Source: Gadus chalcogrammus
Taxonomy: Eukaryota > Chordata > Actinopteri > Gadiformes > Gadidae
Assembly (NCBI RefSeq): GCF_026213295.1
Contig: NC_079418.1
Location: forward strand, 6,353,979 to 6,417,978
Direction: 5' to 3'
Length of the DNA stretch: 64,000 nucleotides
Under the pieces are notes generated by a model. The model made no database searches and was not told where the DNA came from. It was given only the letters and a program-made list of their open reading frames with translations. Positions 32,918-44,614 of this stretch are shown here, in pieces (within the stretch, counting starts at the first letter, position 1; the number at the start of each line of letters is the position of its first letter). Made by a program: the position numbers and the translations under genes.

Positions 32918-32950
32918 ATTGGATGTGTTTTATTAAAACACATCCAATAC
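32918..32950. repeat. Inverted repeat TTGGATGTGTTTTATTAAAACACATCCAA
   Basis: Near-perfect 14-bp arms with almost no loop, within a transposon-like stretch. Confidence 0.85.
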
Positions 32951-33269
32951 CACGGAATGCCCAGCTGGCTCAATTTCGCAACCAAAAACACTGGTTCCCG
33001 CCGATATATTACTCATATGTTAGATTTAAACAGCAAAGATAGAGACATGTTCGAAGTCAACAACAACATTATTTATTGCAGCAATTTAAAATTCCAAAAA
33101 CACATCCGCAGCCGAAATGTACTGATCAAACGCCACGTCACAAGGCCCATAAAAAATTCAAATGTGCAATTGCTCTTGTGTGGGAGGTCGCTTTCAAGCT
33201 GCACTTGCTGTCTCCCTCTGATTTTAATTCAACCATCGTGGTTAAAATGTCCTCATATTGATCAATGAC

Positions 33270-34000
33270 AGAAGACATAGGCTACTGTAGACATGCATCA
33301 TGCTGAGACCAGCGGGTGTCGGAGAATTTCCACAGGTGTTTTTTGTTGCGATTGTTTGCATTAAGCACTGTAGGTGCAGGTGAGGCTGTGATGAAGTTCA
33401 CTATTTATTGGACCCTGTCTAGAAAGTAACGAAAATCCCTGACCATAGTTATTCGCATTTGTAGTCTACACTCAGATGTGAACTCATTATTGCATGCGGG
33501 TGTCTTCATTCATAAAAAAATTTAAACATTCGGGAGTATGCAATAATATAAATTATTCTAAAGAGGTCAGAGACTCCATGCGGAGCCCCGCCTTCCCCAG
33601 TGAACCAAGAAACCCGGCCCCGTGAAGAACAGGGGATTTGACCCCCTCGGTTTTACACAGGAAACTTGAGATAAGAAGGTGAAATCAACGGGAGTGCCAA
33701 ACTGCGACCGAACCGGCTTGGCAGTGTAAAAAGACCTATAGCCTACTTCATCCTGCCCAACAATATGGGCAGGATCAGCACATTAAGATAAATGTAGTTG
33801 TCACACAAGCTGTTTTGGATTTTTGATATTTGGAATTATTTCAGGGGGGGAAATGCCGTGAAAAAATGTATGCACAGTGCATTCAGGATTAGGACTGATA
33901 AAGCATATGTCGGCCTAGGCCTAATCAATTGTGGTTTAATATCTTAAGCATTCATATTATTGCAGTCTATTCTTTTCGTAGGCTACTCTGCTGTTAATAT
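33270..34000. other. No feature recognised
   Basis: No long frame, tandem repeat or terminal repeat seen. It is probably old transposon or intergenic DNA. Confidence 0.4.
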
Positions 34001-34679
34001 GAACAACTTTCCATTTGTTCACTTGCTTTAATGAACGACAGCAGTGAAATGACAATAACCAAACATGTCATGAGCAGCTGAAGGTGCTGGTAGGTTTACA
34101 TCTAAATAGAGTCATTAACTTCCTGTTCCGCTATATGCAACAACATAGAGGACCGTAGTGCAACAACATAGAGGACCGTAGTGCAATATTCCCTATCTCC
34201 CCCTGAGCCTTTAACACTCTAACACAAAGGCTGATAAAAAAAACACAGCATTGAACGAACGGTTGTACACACTATGTGCCATAAAAACGAGCGGAAAGTC
34301 GAACATGAACCCAATGCCCACAGAACCCATTAAAGACTACCCCACAGGAAAGTCCTTATGCCAGGCAGGCACACCGGCCTTCCTGGTGGACCAGCGCAAG
34401 CCTGTCGCCGGTGACACGTCGGGCGGCGGTGGGAGAGGGGCCACAGGGGCCACAGAGGCTGGCGGGGCGTACGAGGGACGCCCTGGGCCGGCACCACTGG
34501 CAGGATAGAGGTGGGCTGCATCCCGCGCCGGGGAGAGCCTGCAGGTGGCAGCGCCGGTGGTGGAGTGGGCCCTGACTCTGTCACAGGCCTTACTTGGCCG
34601 CTCGCAAGACCAGGCAGCTGCGGCGTTGCAATAAGTGCTGGTACAGCGACGCGGGATGCCAGATCGTCATAGATCGATC

Positions 34680-35100
34680 GAGGTGGGGGCCGGTCGCTGT
34701 GGAGCAGGTAGAACTTGTGCAGGAATCTGCAGTTCAGAGCTGAGACCCTGCCCGACCCGTCAATCTTGACCACGTACTGATCGTGCTGGCGCACCTCAAC
34801 GACACTGCCCGTCCTGTCCCACTTGTTAGGGTGAAGTCCCGTCTGGTTCTGTACGCGGACAAAGTCCCCCACCTCGAGAGTTGGGATGCGTTTGGTGTGC
34901 TCCGCCCAAGTGCCAGCTGTGCGGATACGGCGTTTGCGGAGGGCCTCCTTGCTGTCAGCGTCTCACATCATGATACGTGCGGTCTGTACCTCCCGGGGGC
35001 AATCGGGATGAAGTCGCGGATGGGCCGGCCGAAGTCACACATCGCCGGGTATAGCTTTGTGTCAGGGTCCGGCGTATTACGGTATTGGAGTATCGCCCTA
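34680..35100 (-). pseudogene. Gypsy integrase C-terminal remnant
   Basis: Reads AILQYRNTPDPDTKLYPAMC then GRPIRDFIPIAPGRY, and in another frame VGDFVRVQNQTGLHPNKWDR then VVEVRQHDQYVVKIDGSGR. This is the GPY/F-like C-terminal region of Ty3/gypsy integrases. A stop and a frame change separate the two halves. Confidence 0.78.
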
Positions 35101-36167
35101 ATCGCCCACGTACGCTATCTGGCGCGTCTCCATTCTTCGGGCGTCGCTGCTGTTACCAGCGAACCTGACGACGGCGGCCCGAGATGAACGGCCACCCAGA
35201 CAGACCTTGTCAAGGTGGTTCTGACGGTTGCCTTTCCAGCACGTCTTGCCGTACGTGGGGCACTCGGCGCGCCTGGCGTGCCACTGAGGTGTTTTGCTGT
35301 GGCCTGCCTCGCCGCAGTAGATGCACGTACTCCTCGGCCTTGACCTTGGGTTTCTCCGCTCTGGCGCCCGCCCTGGCGCGGACGTCCTGCTGCTTCCCCC
35401 GTCGATATGAGCTGCTGATAGTGTCCGTGCTCTGAGGGTCAAGCAGGCGTGACGCTGAGCGCTTTCCTGACTCTTTGGCTTTGATGTACTCTATCATGTC
35501 CTTTAGTGGCATATCCTGATTCTTTTCGCCAAGCAGATTGAGCTGTATTTCTTGGTCTGCTATGCTGTTGGCGATCACATCGCACAATATTTCCTCTGTG
35601 AAGTTGTTGACTTGGTCACACCCATCCTTAGTGCTTGTCATTTCGTATTTACACTTCCTTTAAGCGAGCATGAAATGATCGGATGGGCTCTTTGTGTCTC
35701 TGTCGCATGTTAGATAGGGCCACTCGAGCTACCATTGTGTTTTCTGCACGGACAACGAGTGCCCTAATGGCAGAGAGAACGTCCTTTTCATTACTGTCCA
35801 CTAGGCTTTTGCCTGCAGCACGGGTGAGGTCTCTTCTCAGATCCTCCTCACAGCAATATAGCAGTTGTGTGACAACATCTGATCCAATTAGTTTAGTGCC
35901 CCTCTTGTACTCACCCCAGCGGGTTAGGAAGTATGACCAGGTCTCGGCTGTTCCAGCCAACGCTATGGACGGGCGCCTGAGTTTCTCCATTTTGGCATTT
36001 GCCCGTGGTTCCCTAGGGGCTGCAGCGTGTATGGTCGTGTGTATGTTCGTCATGGCCACCACCACTGCTGATTCAGCATGTGTAGCCACATAGTCACACT
36101 CCTCAATAGGGCAAGGCACATTCATCCTTGGTCTCACAGTTTTGTATTTTTGTTTCTTTGTTTTCAA
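35100..36167 (-). pseudogene. Gypsy gag remnant with zinc-knuckle-like Cys/His
   Basis: The first frame, 36167-35649, reads ETWSYFLTRWGEYKRGTKL, the gag-like part, and ends at a stop. A second frame continues from 35641 (QEIQLNLLGEKNQDMPLKDM), and a third reads CIYCGEAGHSKT followed by more Cys. Frame changes mean no functional gag. The capsid-like and CCHC-like order is preserved. Confidence 0.65.
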
Positions 36168-36358
36168 TGATGCGCTCGTATATCCGGGCTCCCGGGCGAC
36201 GTCACTTGTAAATACACTCGCGGTCCGCCCACTCGTATGATCGCATTCTTTCGCGACGTCGAGATGTCTGCTTGACTTAATCCAGATGTTTGGTTATAAA
36301 TAAGAACAACTTTCCATAGGTTTACAACTAAATAGAGTCATTAACTTCCTGTTCCGGT

Positions 36359-36596
36359 ATGTCTTTGTTGAGAAGGATGAAGCCAAATAAAGCACCAGGG
36401 CCAGACCAGATCTGTGGCCGCTTGCTGAAGGCCTGCAGCAACCAGCTTGCTGGTGTCTACTGCCACCTTTTTAACCGCTCACTGGCGGAACACTCTATCC
36501 CCTCAGTCTGGAAGACTTCCATCATATGCCCTGTGCCCAAAAAGAGTAAACCAACCTGTGATAATGACGATCGACCTGTGGCCTTAACAACCCTGG
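36359..36596 (+). pseudogene. LINE reverse-transcriptase fragment (Rex1-like)
   Basis: Reads MKPNKAPGPDQICGRLLKAC, then PSVWKTSIICPVPKKSKPTC and RPVALTTLV, the N-terminal RT region of CR1/Rex1-type LINEs. It breaks off exactly where homology to the 62.1-kb palindrome arm starts. Confidence 0.7.
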
Positions 36597-36655
36597 TCAA
36601 AATCTTGCAAGCGAGCCACTGGGTGCAGGTGCAACGAGATGGAGCACTTGCTGAG
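36597..36655 (+). repeat. Short fragment of the large-palindrome family
   Basis: AAAATCTTGCAAGCGAGCC(A/G)CTGGG and the following bases match 62114-62172 (and the complement of 57240-57300) almost base for base. Confidence 0.88.
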
Positions 36656-36885
36656 TCATTTCCTGTAGGGCTGTAGCCACAGGTTGAAGCGTATGCATCC
36701 TTTGAGACCCCCTTTGATATATAATGGTGCGAACACACCAAGCGCGTACCTCGCGTACCATGTACGCGCGTAACGCACCTAAAATGTTGCTTGACCATTT
36801 TGTGTCAAAAATGGTCAGATACGCGCGTACGCATACGCGCGTAGATGAGACCGCCCAAACCCCCCCCCCCCCCCCCCAGCCTGTG

Positions 36886-38140
36886 GCTGCGCTGGATTTA
36901 GGAGTCCGAGGAAGGAAACCCAAACGCCGCTGTGTTTGGGTAGATGATAGAGCTTGGATCGGGTTAGATTAAATAATCTCGGATATAAATAACAATAATC
37001 GGATTAAATAACTTCACATGGTGTGTCTGGTGTGTTTCCAGCATTCGTAGTGTTGATCAGCAGAGAAATAGTCCGCCAAGACGTTGAGGTTGCTTAGCAA
37101 TCAGAGACTCTGTCCATGCAAGTGAACGGAGCGTTCACTCTTCGTCATATCAAACCAAACATCCTTCACATTCACCGAGCGAACATTATGAAAGTAAAAT
37201 GCACATTTCTCGCTAGAAATGTTTCCATAAACGCATTTAATGGCGTAACTATGTTACTATTTCCACCCAGAATAAAGAAAGTTGCCGGCCGTGGCTGCCA
37301 TGGACATGGCTGCGCTGGAGTCCGAGGTAGGAAACCCAAACGCCGTCGCGTTTGGGTGATAGAGTTTAGATCGGATTAGATTAAATAATCTCGGATATAA
37401 ATAACAATAATCTGGTTAAATAACTTCACATGGTGTGTCTGGTGTGTTTCCAGCATTCGTAGTGTTGATCAGCAGATATATAGTCCGCCAAGACGTTGAG
37501 GTTGCTTAGCAATCAGAGACTCTGGCCATGCAAGTGAACGGAGCGTTCACTCTTCGTCATAACTATCAAACCAAACATCCTTCACATTCACCGAGCGAAC
37601 ATTATGAAAGTAAAATGCACATTTCTCGCTAGAAATGTTTCCATAAACGCATTTAATGGCGTAACTATGTTACTATTTCCACCCAGAATAAAGAAAGTTG
37701 CCGGCCGTGGCTGCCATGGACATGGCTGCGCTGGAGTCCGAGGTAGGAAACCCAAACGCCGTGGTGTTTGGGTGATAGAGTTTAGATCGGATTAGATTAA
37801 ATAATATCGGATATAAATAACAATAATCTGGTTAAATAACTTCACATGGTGTGTCTGGTGTGTTTCCAGCATTCGTAGTGTTGATCAGCAGATATATAGT
37901 CCGCCAAGACGTTGAGGTTGCTTAGTAACCAGAGACTCTGTCCATGCAAGTGAACGGAGCGTTCCCTCTTCGTCATAACTATCAAACCAAACATCCTTCA
38001 CATTCACCGAGCGAACATTATGAAAGTAAAATGCACATTTCTCGCTAAAAATGTTTCCATAAAAGCATTTAATGGCGTAACTATGTTACTATTTCCACAC
38101 AGAATAAAGAAAGATGTCGGCCGTATGCTTCTGTCCAAAC
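36886..38140. repeat. 416-bp tandem repeat, three copies
   Basis: GCTGCGCTGGA recurs at 36886, 37309 and 37725 (423 and 416 bp apart; the first has a 7-bp insertion). Each unit holds ATTCGTAGTGTTGATCAGCA, CATGCAAGTGAACGGAGCGT and AATGCACATTTCTCGCTA blocks. Units differ by a few percent. Small ATG frames in each copy are not conserved as proteins. Confidence 0.95.
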
Positions 38141-38247
38141 TCACTACTCTCTGCCAGTGACGTCGGGTCAAGCTCAACGCTGATTGGCTATTGCGGCGCG
38201 TATGAGCGTAAAAAGTTAAATTTTTTGAACTCCTCGCGTACGCGCGT

Positions 38248-38332
38248 ATATGTACGCGCGTATATATACGCGCGTATATATACGCGCGTATATGTACGCG
38301 CGTATATATACGCGCGTATATATACGCGCCTC
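38248..38332. repeat. Palindromic 12-bp array TACGCGCGTATA
   Basis: About seven units of TACGCGCGTATA/TG, each its own reverse complement, giving extended self-complementary and Z-DNA-prone sequence. Confidence 0.95.
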
Positions 38333-38499
38333 ATACGCCCCTAACGCGAGTAAAATGTTGCTTTACGCGTGTACGCGTCTCATACGCGCGTAAACCAATG
38401 GTTCCCTATGGAAAAATTGCCAATTTTATACGCGTCGTACGCGAGTAACGCGCTTGGTGTGTTCGCACCTTTAGAGACCTCAAGGCACAGCTTACTTAA

Positions 38500-39415
38500 A
38501 TGTTGTCGACTCAGTCACCTATTGCATCACTTCCTTCAGGGCTTCGGCCTCCTAATTGATCATTATAGTATAATTGAATGCCCTCTTTCATATATATGAT
38601 ACCTCCACCACTGGGACGTGGCAACAATTCTCCAAATCCATATGGGGAGGGGGGGGATGCTTGTGGACAGTAGGGATGTATAATCGACATAAATAGGAAG
38701 CAAACTCAGGAGAAGTAATGACATCTCACAAATATCTATTTAATAAATTGTTTCAAATAACCCTGCCTCGTTAAATCAATGAGCTTGGTGTTTTACTTAC
38801 AAAAATAGGTTACAGAAGAAGTCTAAACTGCAGAAAATAAAAACATCCAAGCTGTCTTTTAAGGATACCATGGAATATCTGTCTATTTTCTAACCATCGG
38901 ACCCTAGTTTACAACAAAAACAACACAATTGACGGCAGCTCCTTTGCCGCGTGGTTTTTAGAGCCATGTAAGGATTAGAGGGGGCGGTCGATAGCAACCA
39001 CCATAGCAACCATAACGGTCAAGGGACTGGATGCAGCCCCGTTGAAAAAAATAGAATACCACCCTACACACTCAGGAGATTAACGATATTTAAATTATGA
39101 CCATGAAGTCTTTATTTGCATGGGTTTACATTTCGTTCTGTGTAGCATGGAAAAATCGGAGAAACACTCCCATTCAGAATGCATTGGTTTACATTTCGTT
39201 CTTTGCAGCACGGTTATTTTTATTTATTTATTTATTTATTTTCAGTTTTTGAGGAGGTGCTTCAAAGATGCAAATGTTTCTGCAATAATCCAAAATCCAA
39301 TGGCAAAACCCGTTGGCTTTTGTCGAGGAAATCCAGGGTGACGCTCACTTCCGGGTTGGCCAACATACGTCATCCCTCCACCACTCTACTGTAAAAACAC
39401 ATGTTCAAGTTGAAT
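38500..39415. other. Unassigned repeat-like DNA
   Basis: Two copies of GGTTTACATTTCGTTCT (39122, 39186). A TAGGGATGTATAATCG stretch near 38674 looks like a hAT end, with no confirmed partner. No gene. Confidence 0.4.
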
Positions 39416-39417
39416 GA

Positions 39418-39452
<35 letters not shown>
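39418..39452. repeat. (AAT)n microsatellite
   Basis: About 11 AAT units followed by a G tract at 39476-39488. Confidence 0.95.
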
Positions 39453-39454
<2 letters not shown>

Positions 39455-39504
39455 TCTGCCATAGTATTTATTGAAGGGGGGGGGGGGATACAAGTCTTTT
39501 GGCC

Positions 39505-39640
39505 ATTCGTAGTGTTGATCGGCACAGAAATAATTTGTCCGCAAAGATGGTGACGTCGCTTAGCAACGGAAGACGCTGGGGTAGACAAGTCACCGGACTA
39601 CTACCCATGCAAGTGAACGGAGCGTTCCACGGCATTGAGA
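39505..39640. repeat. Diverged partial copy of the 416-bp repeat unit
   Basis: ATTCGTAGTGTTGATCGGCA, a TCGCTTAGCAACGGA-like block and CATGCAAGTGAACGGAGCGT occur in the same order as in 37045-37135, with an insertion. Confidence 0.85.
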
Positions 39641-40129
39641 AGACCCGTGTAATAAAGGCCTATAGTATTTCTGTTTATGGCATAGATTTCTCCTCAGATT
39701 AGGCCAATAAACCAATGGTAAAATAAAAATAAAAACGCCCGGCCCGAGTATAGTGGTGGGAAATATCGGCCCGACCCGGCCTGCGTCGGGCTCGGGCTCG
39801 GGCAGAGAATCTAAACACTGACTGGAACTACTTAGCAGGTGTCTGTAGGGCTATATCAGGAGTTAATGCACGCACTGCAGCCAATCAGAATAGAAGTATT
39901 CCCCCAGACCGTGGCGACACTGGACTTGCGAGGCATCGACGCGGACGTTCATTCACATAGCCAAAAACAAGAGAATAGATGGCTACATAAAATAAACATC
40001 AAGACATACAATTCTAAAAAAGAATAGATGAAGCAGCTACCCTTTTTTCCTTTGTGGTTTGCCTACAGAGCAGCGCACCTGCATTTAATATATCCTTGTA
40101 TTGTCACAATTTCTCAGTATCAAAGGTGA

Positions 40130-40238
40130 AAGTAGAAACGGGTGGCCAAAAGCTGTCATATTGTTAGTTATCACAGACAATTTTAAGTAGAAACGGGTGG
40201 CCAAAAGCTGTCATTTGTTAGTTATCACAGACAATTTT
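40130..40238. repeat. 55-bp direct tandem duplication
   Basis: AAGTAGAAACGGGTGGCCAA at 40130 and 40185, two units differing by a 1-bp indel. Confidence 0.93.
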
Positions 40239-40589
40239 CAACAATGAATGATCTGTACGGAGCTCCATAAGGGACATTAGGGAGAACGCTCCCGGACAGA
40301 ACCTTAGTTTGGAAGTCGTGCTTAGTGACACGACAAATAACCTACTTCCAATTGAAATACAAAATTGAGAAAATAGGCCTACATGTCCCTGATCACGTTT
40401 CAATAGATTAAATAACGTGACAGTGTCACGTATTTTCGTGAGACCAGGTTTGAGCGTGTGCATGGGTTGAATTGCATGTGTCTCACGCCGAATGCATGAG
40501 ACATGAGAGCCCTGTACTTGTGACACAAACCAGCACTGCAAACGTTCTCTCCCGCTTGAGATGACGTCTTTCTTTATAGGTTCATGGGT

Positions 40590-40930
40590 CTGATGCGCCG
40601 ATTTCCCATGCTGATATCTCCGGAGATTCTCGGGCATCTTCGACAATTTGGCTATAGATTGTCTCATTACACGCTAAATGATATAATTATAGCCTAATTA
40701 TATATATAGCCTATAGGCAATATATATAATTAGGCTATATATATATATATATATATATATATAGGCCTATAGCATTTGTGGTTTTGGCATAAACATAACT
40801 AGGGTGCACTGTACTATCTGAGAACACCCTTTCTGAAGCCTCTCTCTCGCTCTCTCTCTCTGTCCCTCCCTCTCTCTTTTTCTCTCTCTCTCGTAGCGTT
40901 TTGGAGGCTTGCACTTATGAAAGTCTGAGG
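40590..40930. repeat. Dispersed repeat, inverted relative to 52660-53170
   Basis: 40590-40700 is the reverse complement of about 53060-53170, and 40795-40905 of about 52660-52785. An (AT)n run (40738-40763) lies between. Confidence 0.88.
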
Positions 40931-41092
40931 AGCAACTCGCGTTGCTACTACGCTCCGGCGCCGCCATCTTTGTTTTGGGTTTTTCGAATCAACGTGCATT
41001 TTTCGCGTCAACGTAATTTATGCGTCGACGTCATCGATTACGTCGACGCGTTGTCCCAGCCTTAGTCGTGAGTGCAGTTAACCAGGGCTCCA

Positions 41093-42040
41093 GACTTGTC
41101 TTTTTTCACTAGGAGCACTGTGGCCCCTAACTGAAAATTTTAGGGGCGCAACCAGACATTTTAGGGGCACACACCGTTAATCAACATGCCAACCAATTAT
41201 TTACATTTCTACAAATTTTCACTGTATTAATAATAACTATTTTGATAATAGATGCAGAAATTACAATGTGCTTTTTCAAATTCAGTGTCACATTTTATTG
41301 TGATTCTCATCTATCCCAACGGTTTCCAGGTTTGCGCATGCATGTGTTCGACAAGTATGGAAGCGACAGTTTCCCGGGAGTGAGTCCGCTTGTCGTGCCG
41401 CTTGACAGGACGTTGAGCCTCCTTTCTGCCCGCTCGCCTCTCCATTGAGAATGCATTATCAGGCCCGACAAACTCCTGGAGTGGAGGAGTGGAGGAGTCA
41501 ACTAAAACCATCAAGAGTGGATGATCTAAAGCACCAAGCCTAACACCAGATAGTGTAATTCCCATCTAATGGTTCTGATTTTCCATCGGGTGTGGGTCGG
41601 GTGTTGATATAAATTTATTGCGGGTCTGGTCGGGCTACTGTCGGAACACAGGTCGGATGCGGTTTGAAGTATTACGGGTACGGGCGGGTGCGGGGTTTGT
41701 AAAATAAGACCCGTTCAGGACCGACTTGCACTAGCACACTAGCCGAAGGTGGGAAAAATGAGTCAATACTTTGCTTGCTCATTGCAAACGCACGTAGCAG
41801 GTTGTGAAATCTTTCTCCGTCGCTCAGACGTTTACGCGCGCTTGATAATCTCTAGCACCCTCCACCTCGACACATTAGCCACTTACAGTACACTCATTAC
41901 ACTCATTGGCCTGCTAAAGATTCCGGATTCATTGACGCGCTCCTTCCACGTTTAACGTGTAAAAAAGAAGAGGGCAAATTCGGCACACTCTCAAATTTTG
42001 GTCGCAAAATGCGACGATTTGGTCGCAGTCTGGAGCCCTG
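41093..42040. mobile_element. hAT-like element with CAGGGCTCCAGACT ends
   Basis: 14-bp inverted ends CAGGGCTCCAGACT (41093-41106) and AGTCTGGAGCCCTG (42027-42040). The 8-bp flanks do not match, so the target site is unproven. It includes a GGTCGGGTG-rich stretch. No transposase. Confidence 0.65.
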
Positions 42041-42044
42041 TGAA

Positions 42045-42165
42045 CGCGCGTTCATGTTAAGAGTTTCGGGGAACGCTCCAAAGAAATTCACGATGGTTCG
42101 CAAGATCCATCGTGACAATGATCGTACGAGCGAAGATCCATCGTTATCGGGAAACGAGGCCCAGA
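42045..42165. mobile_element. Harbinger-like MITE fragment (right end)
   Basis: ATCGTACGAGCGAAGATCCA, then TATCGGGAAACGAGGCCCA, the inverted counterpart of the end at 32690. Confidence 0.45.
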
Positions 42166-43096
42166 ACTCTGAATGTCGAATCATGGATCAAATGTCCGAA
42201 AAGGACCGAGCGGGATCTTTTCCAGAGGCAAACAGAGGCTGCTTGTGGAAGTTTATGAGGAGTACAAGCATATAATAACTCAAAAAGGGAACACCGTTAT
42301 CATTAATAAAAACAGGGAGGCCGCCTGGCAATAAAATCACAGCTCTTTTGAATGAATAAGTAGTATTAAGCGTAACATGTTTTAATGTAATATTGACTGT
42401 AGATTAGAAATCATGGAGATAGTTTAGAGGTAATGAGTCGGACTTACACCCGGTCGTCCAATTGTTCGGCCTAATTTCTCTAATATAAAGGAAATTTTAA
42501 AAATAAGCCAACGGCAAGAATTCACTGACGTACCCAGGCCGCGAAATCAGGTCGCCCGTACTATAGAGGGATTATTTGTCTATCAACGCGGCGGATGCGC
42601 GAGCAGAAAGATGGCAAGAATAAAATTTGTTTGACCGGTTGCCATGGTTATCTCTGTGTGGTTAATTTGCAGTTGTGGTGTTAATTAGCGATTTTGTCAG
42701 CTTACTGTTACATTAAACTGTAATCAGACAACGCGGTTATATGCTATAGACCAGGCATCTCCAAACGGCGGGCCGCGGTCCGGGTCCGGACCAAGTGACG
42801 GTCCTATCCATGACCAATTTAAAATAATAAAACATATATATATTTTTTTTTATGATTTCACTATACAAAGCATGATTATGTTAGTAAAATCATTTCTCAC
42901 TGAAATACAAATTGAAAGGCAGTCTGTAGTACAGCATAAAAGCAGCAAAAAGCAATGATCTTCACAGAGCGAAGATCATGCACTCACCGAACTCCCCCCC
43001 CTCCCTCCGTCTGTCACGGCATGTGCGTAATAGCGTCACTCAAAAAATAGCCAATCAAATTTTTTGTTTACCGGAAGAGCGATTTGGAATGAGAAA

Positions 43097-43700
43097 ATGG
43101 CTTGCTCGAAAATAAGGAAAGTTGACCCCGAAAACAGACATTTTAAAGATGAATGGACTGACCAATACTTGTTCATCGTTGTGTCTTTTATGTGTTGAAA
43201 CCGTGGCGCTGATAAAAAGCAGGAATATTAAGCGTCATTACGAATCCAAACACAGATCCTTCGAGGAAAAGTATCACCAGAAGTAAGAGCGTGGAAAATA
43301 TCCGAGCTGAGAGCTCAGTATGAGAGGTCTACGAGTGTCTTCACACACTCATTTACAGGCCAGCAACGTGCAAATGAATGCTCACATAAGATTGCATGGA
43401 TTTTGGGGCAACATAAAAAAACTTTCAGTGACACGACTGTTGTGAAGGAGTGCTTGAACGCCGCTGCCGAGACATTACTTGAAAGTAAACAAAGGGATGA
43501 ATTGTGTGAAAAAATTAAGCAAATCCCAATGTGAGCTGCAACGACAACCAGAAAATCCGAAATGTTATCATATGACGCACTGTCACAGCTTCATGCAGCT
43601 GTTCAGAGTGCCCCATCCTTAGCCATTGATGAGTCTTCAGACGTAACGGATAATGCATTTTTTTCAGCAGCGGTGGTGTGGTCCCCGATCCCTGTAGGGG
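43097..43700 (+). pseudogene. hAT family B transposase N-terminal remnant
   Basis: Starts MACSKIRKVDPENRHFKDEW and soon shifts frame. Later pieces read IKRHYESKH-like zinc-finger text, then KIAWILGQHKKTFSDTTVV and SQLHAAVQSAPSLAIDESSD. The layout matches GTF2IRD2/ZBED-like hAT transposases. Several stops and shifts. Confidence 0.65.
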
Positions 43701-44614
43701 GGTCCGGGGGCATGCCCCCCTGGCCGAAGTTTTTTTGTACCCTTTACATTGGAATGCATGAATCTGGTGCACTTTGAGAAGAGAATATGCACTTAAATAC
43801 TATTCAAACAGTCCTGTGTATTACTGTAGATGGGATTATTGGTGTTGTAACTTTGCCTTTTGTGTCTTCATTTACAGATTTTTTTTTTTTTGTATAGTAA
43901 TATTTAAACCAAAAATGCCACAACGCAAATATAGTTTGCACAATTTATTTACAGATTTTTGCCTAATGCTTAAACACTAAACATGGTTGCTATGCCCAAA
44001 GCATAACTGTTTTTTACATAAGACACTTTGTTCAAAAATGAAATCTCCTGCAACAATGGGCAAAACACATCTTTTAAAATTATAAACCTAACTAAAATTT
44101 GAAAAGAACACACTCACACATGCTAATTGAATACCAATCAGTGTGAGCCTTAGCACTACAAATAGACCTCAGGTGAGCTCAGCTCCTTTGTGAGACAGTG
44201 AGAGTCAGGGGAAGAGGACAAGAGAGCGATGATAAGCTTGTTATTGCTTAAAACACTTCTTCTTAGTCTTGGGAGTCAAAAAGTGATGAGAAAATTATAA
44301 AATAAATATAAGTTATACATAATAGAAACTATTCATGATCTTTTAAGAAGTCCTTAGGTTTTTTCCCTACATTTATGCTAATGACCACATGCTTACAGGC
44401 GATTAGCATAAATCCCTAACTAAAATACGCGATGAAAACGGATTTTATATGGCAATAAAGCACAACATCGGATCTAACAGTATGGATTCATTTTTCAAAT
44501 TTCCCGAAAATACCTAGGCTATAAATTCCTGACTGGATATAAGCTCCTGTAAAGGCTATGAGTGATCCCAAAAAGAGCGACAACACGCACACACAAACAT
44601 AGGCCTACACACAC

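Larger units (their letters stand above)
34330..36167 (-). mobile_element. Ty3/gypsy-type LTR retrotransposon, pol mostly deleted
   Basis: On the minus strand a gag region (36167-35100) is joined directly to the integrase C-terminal end (about 35100-34680). Protease, RT, RNase H and the integrase core are absent. Short related stretches (ATAGAGTCATTAACTTCCTG) at 34092-34135 and 36325-36360 may be LTR remnants, but full LTRs were not delimited. Confidence 0.75.
36726..38469. mobile_element. TIR element carrying three 416-bp tandem repeats
   Basis: Ends GGTGCGAACACACCAAGCGCGT and the exact complement at 38448-38469. The subterminal DNA is rich in TACGCGCGTA palindromes. The core is a 416-bp repeat in three copies. 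No transposase. A target duplication is not evident. Confidence 0.8.

Noticed and set aside
36886..38140. Possible CRISPR or gene array from three regular repeats
   Set aside because: Units of 416 bp without spacers in a vertebrate transposon; no cas-like genes, and the small frames are not conserved between units.
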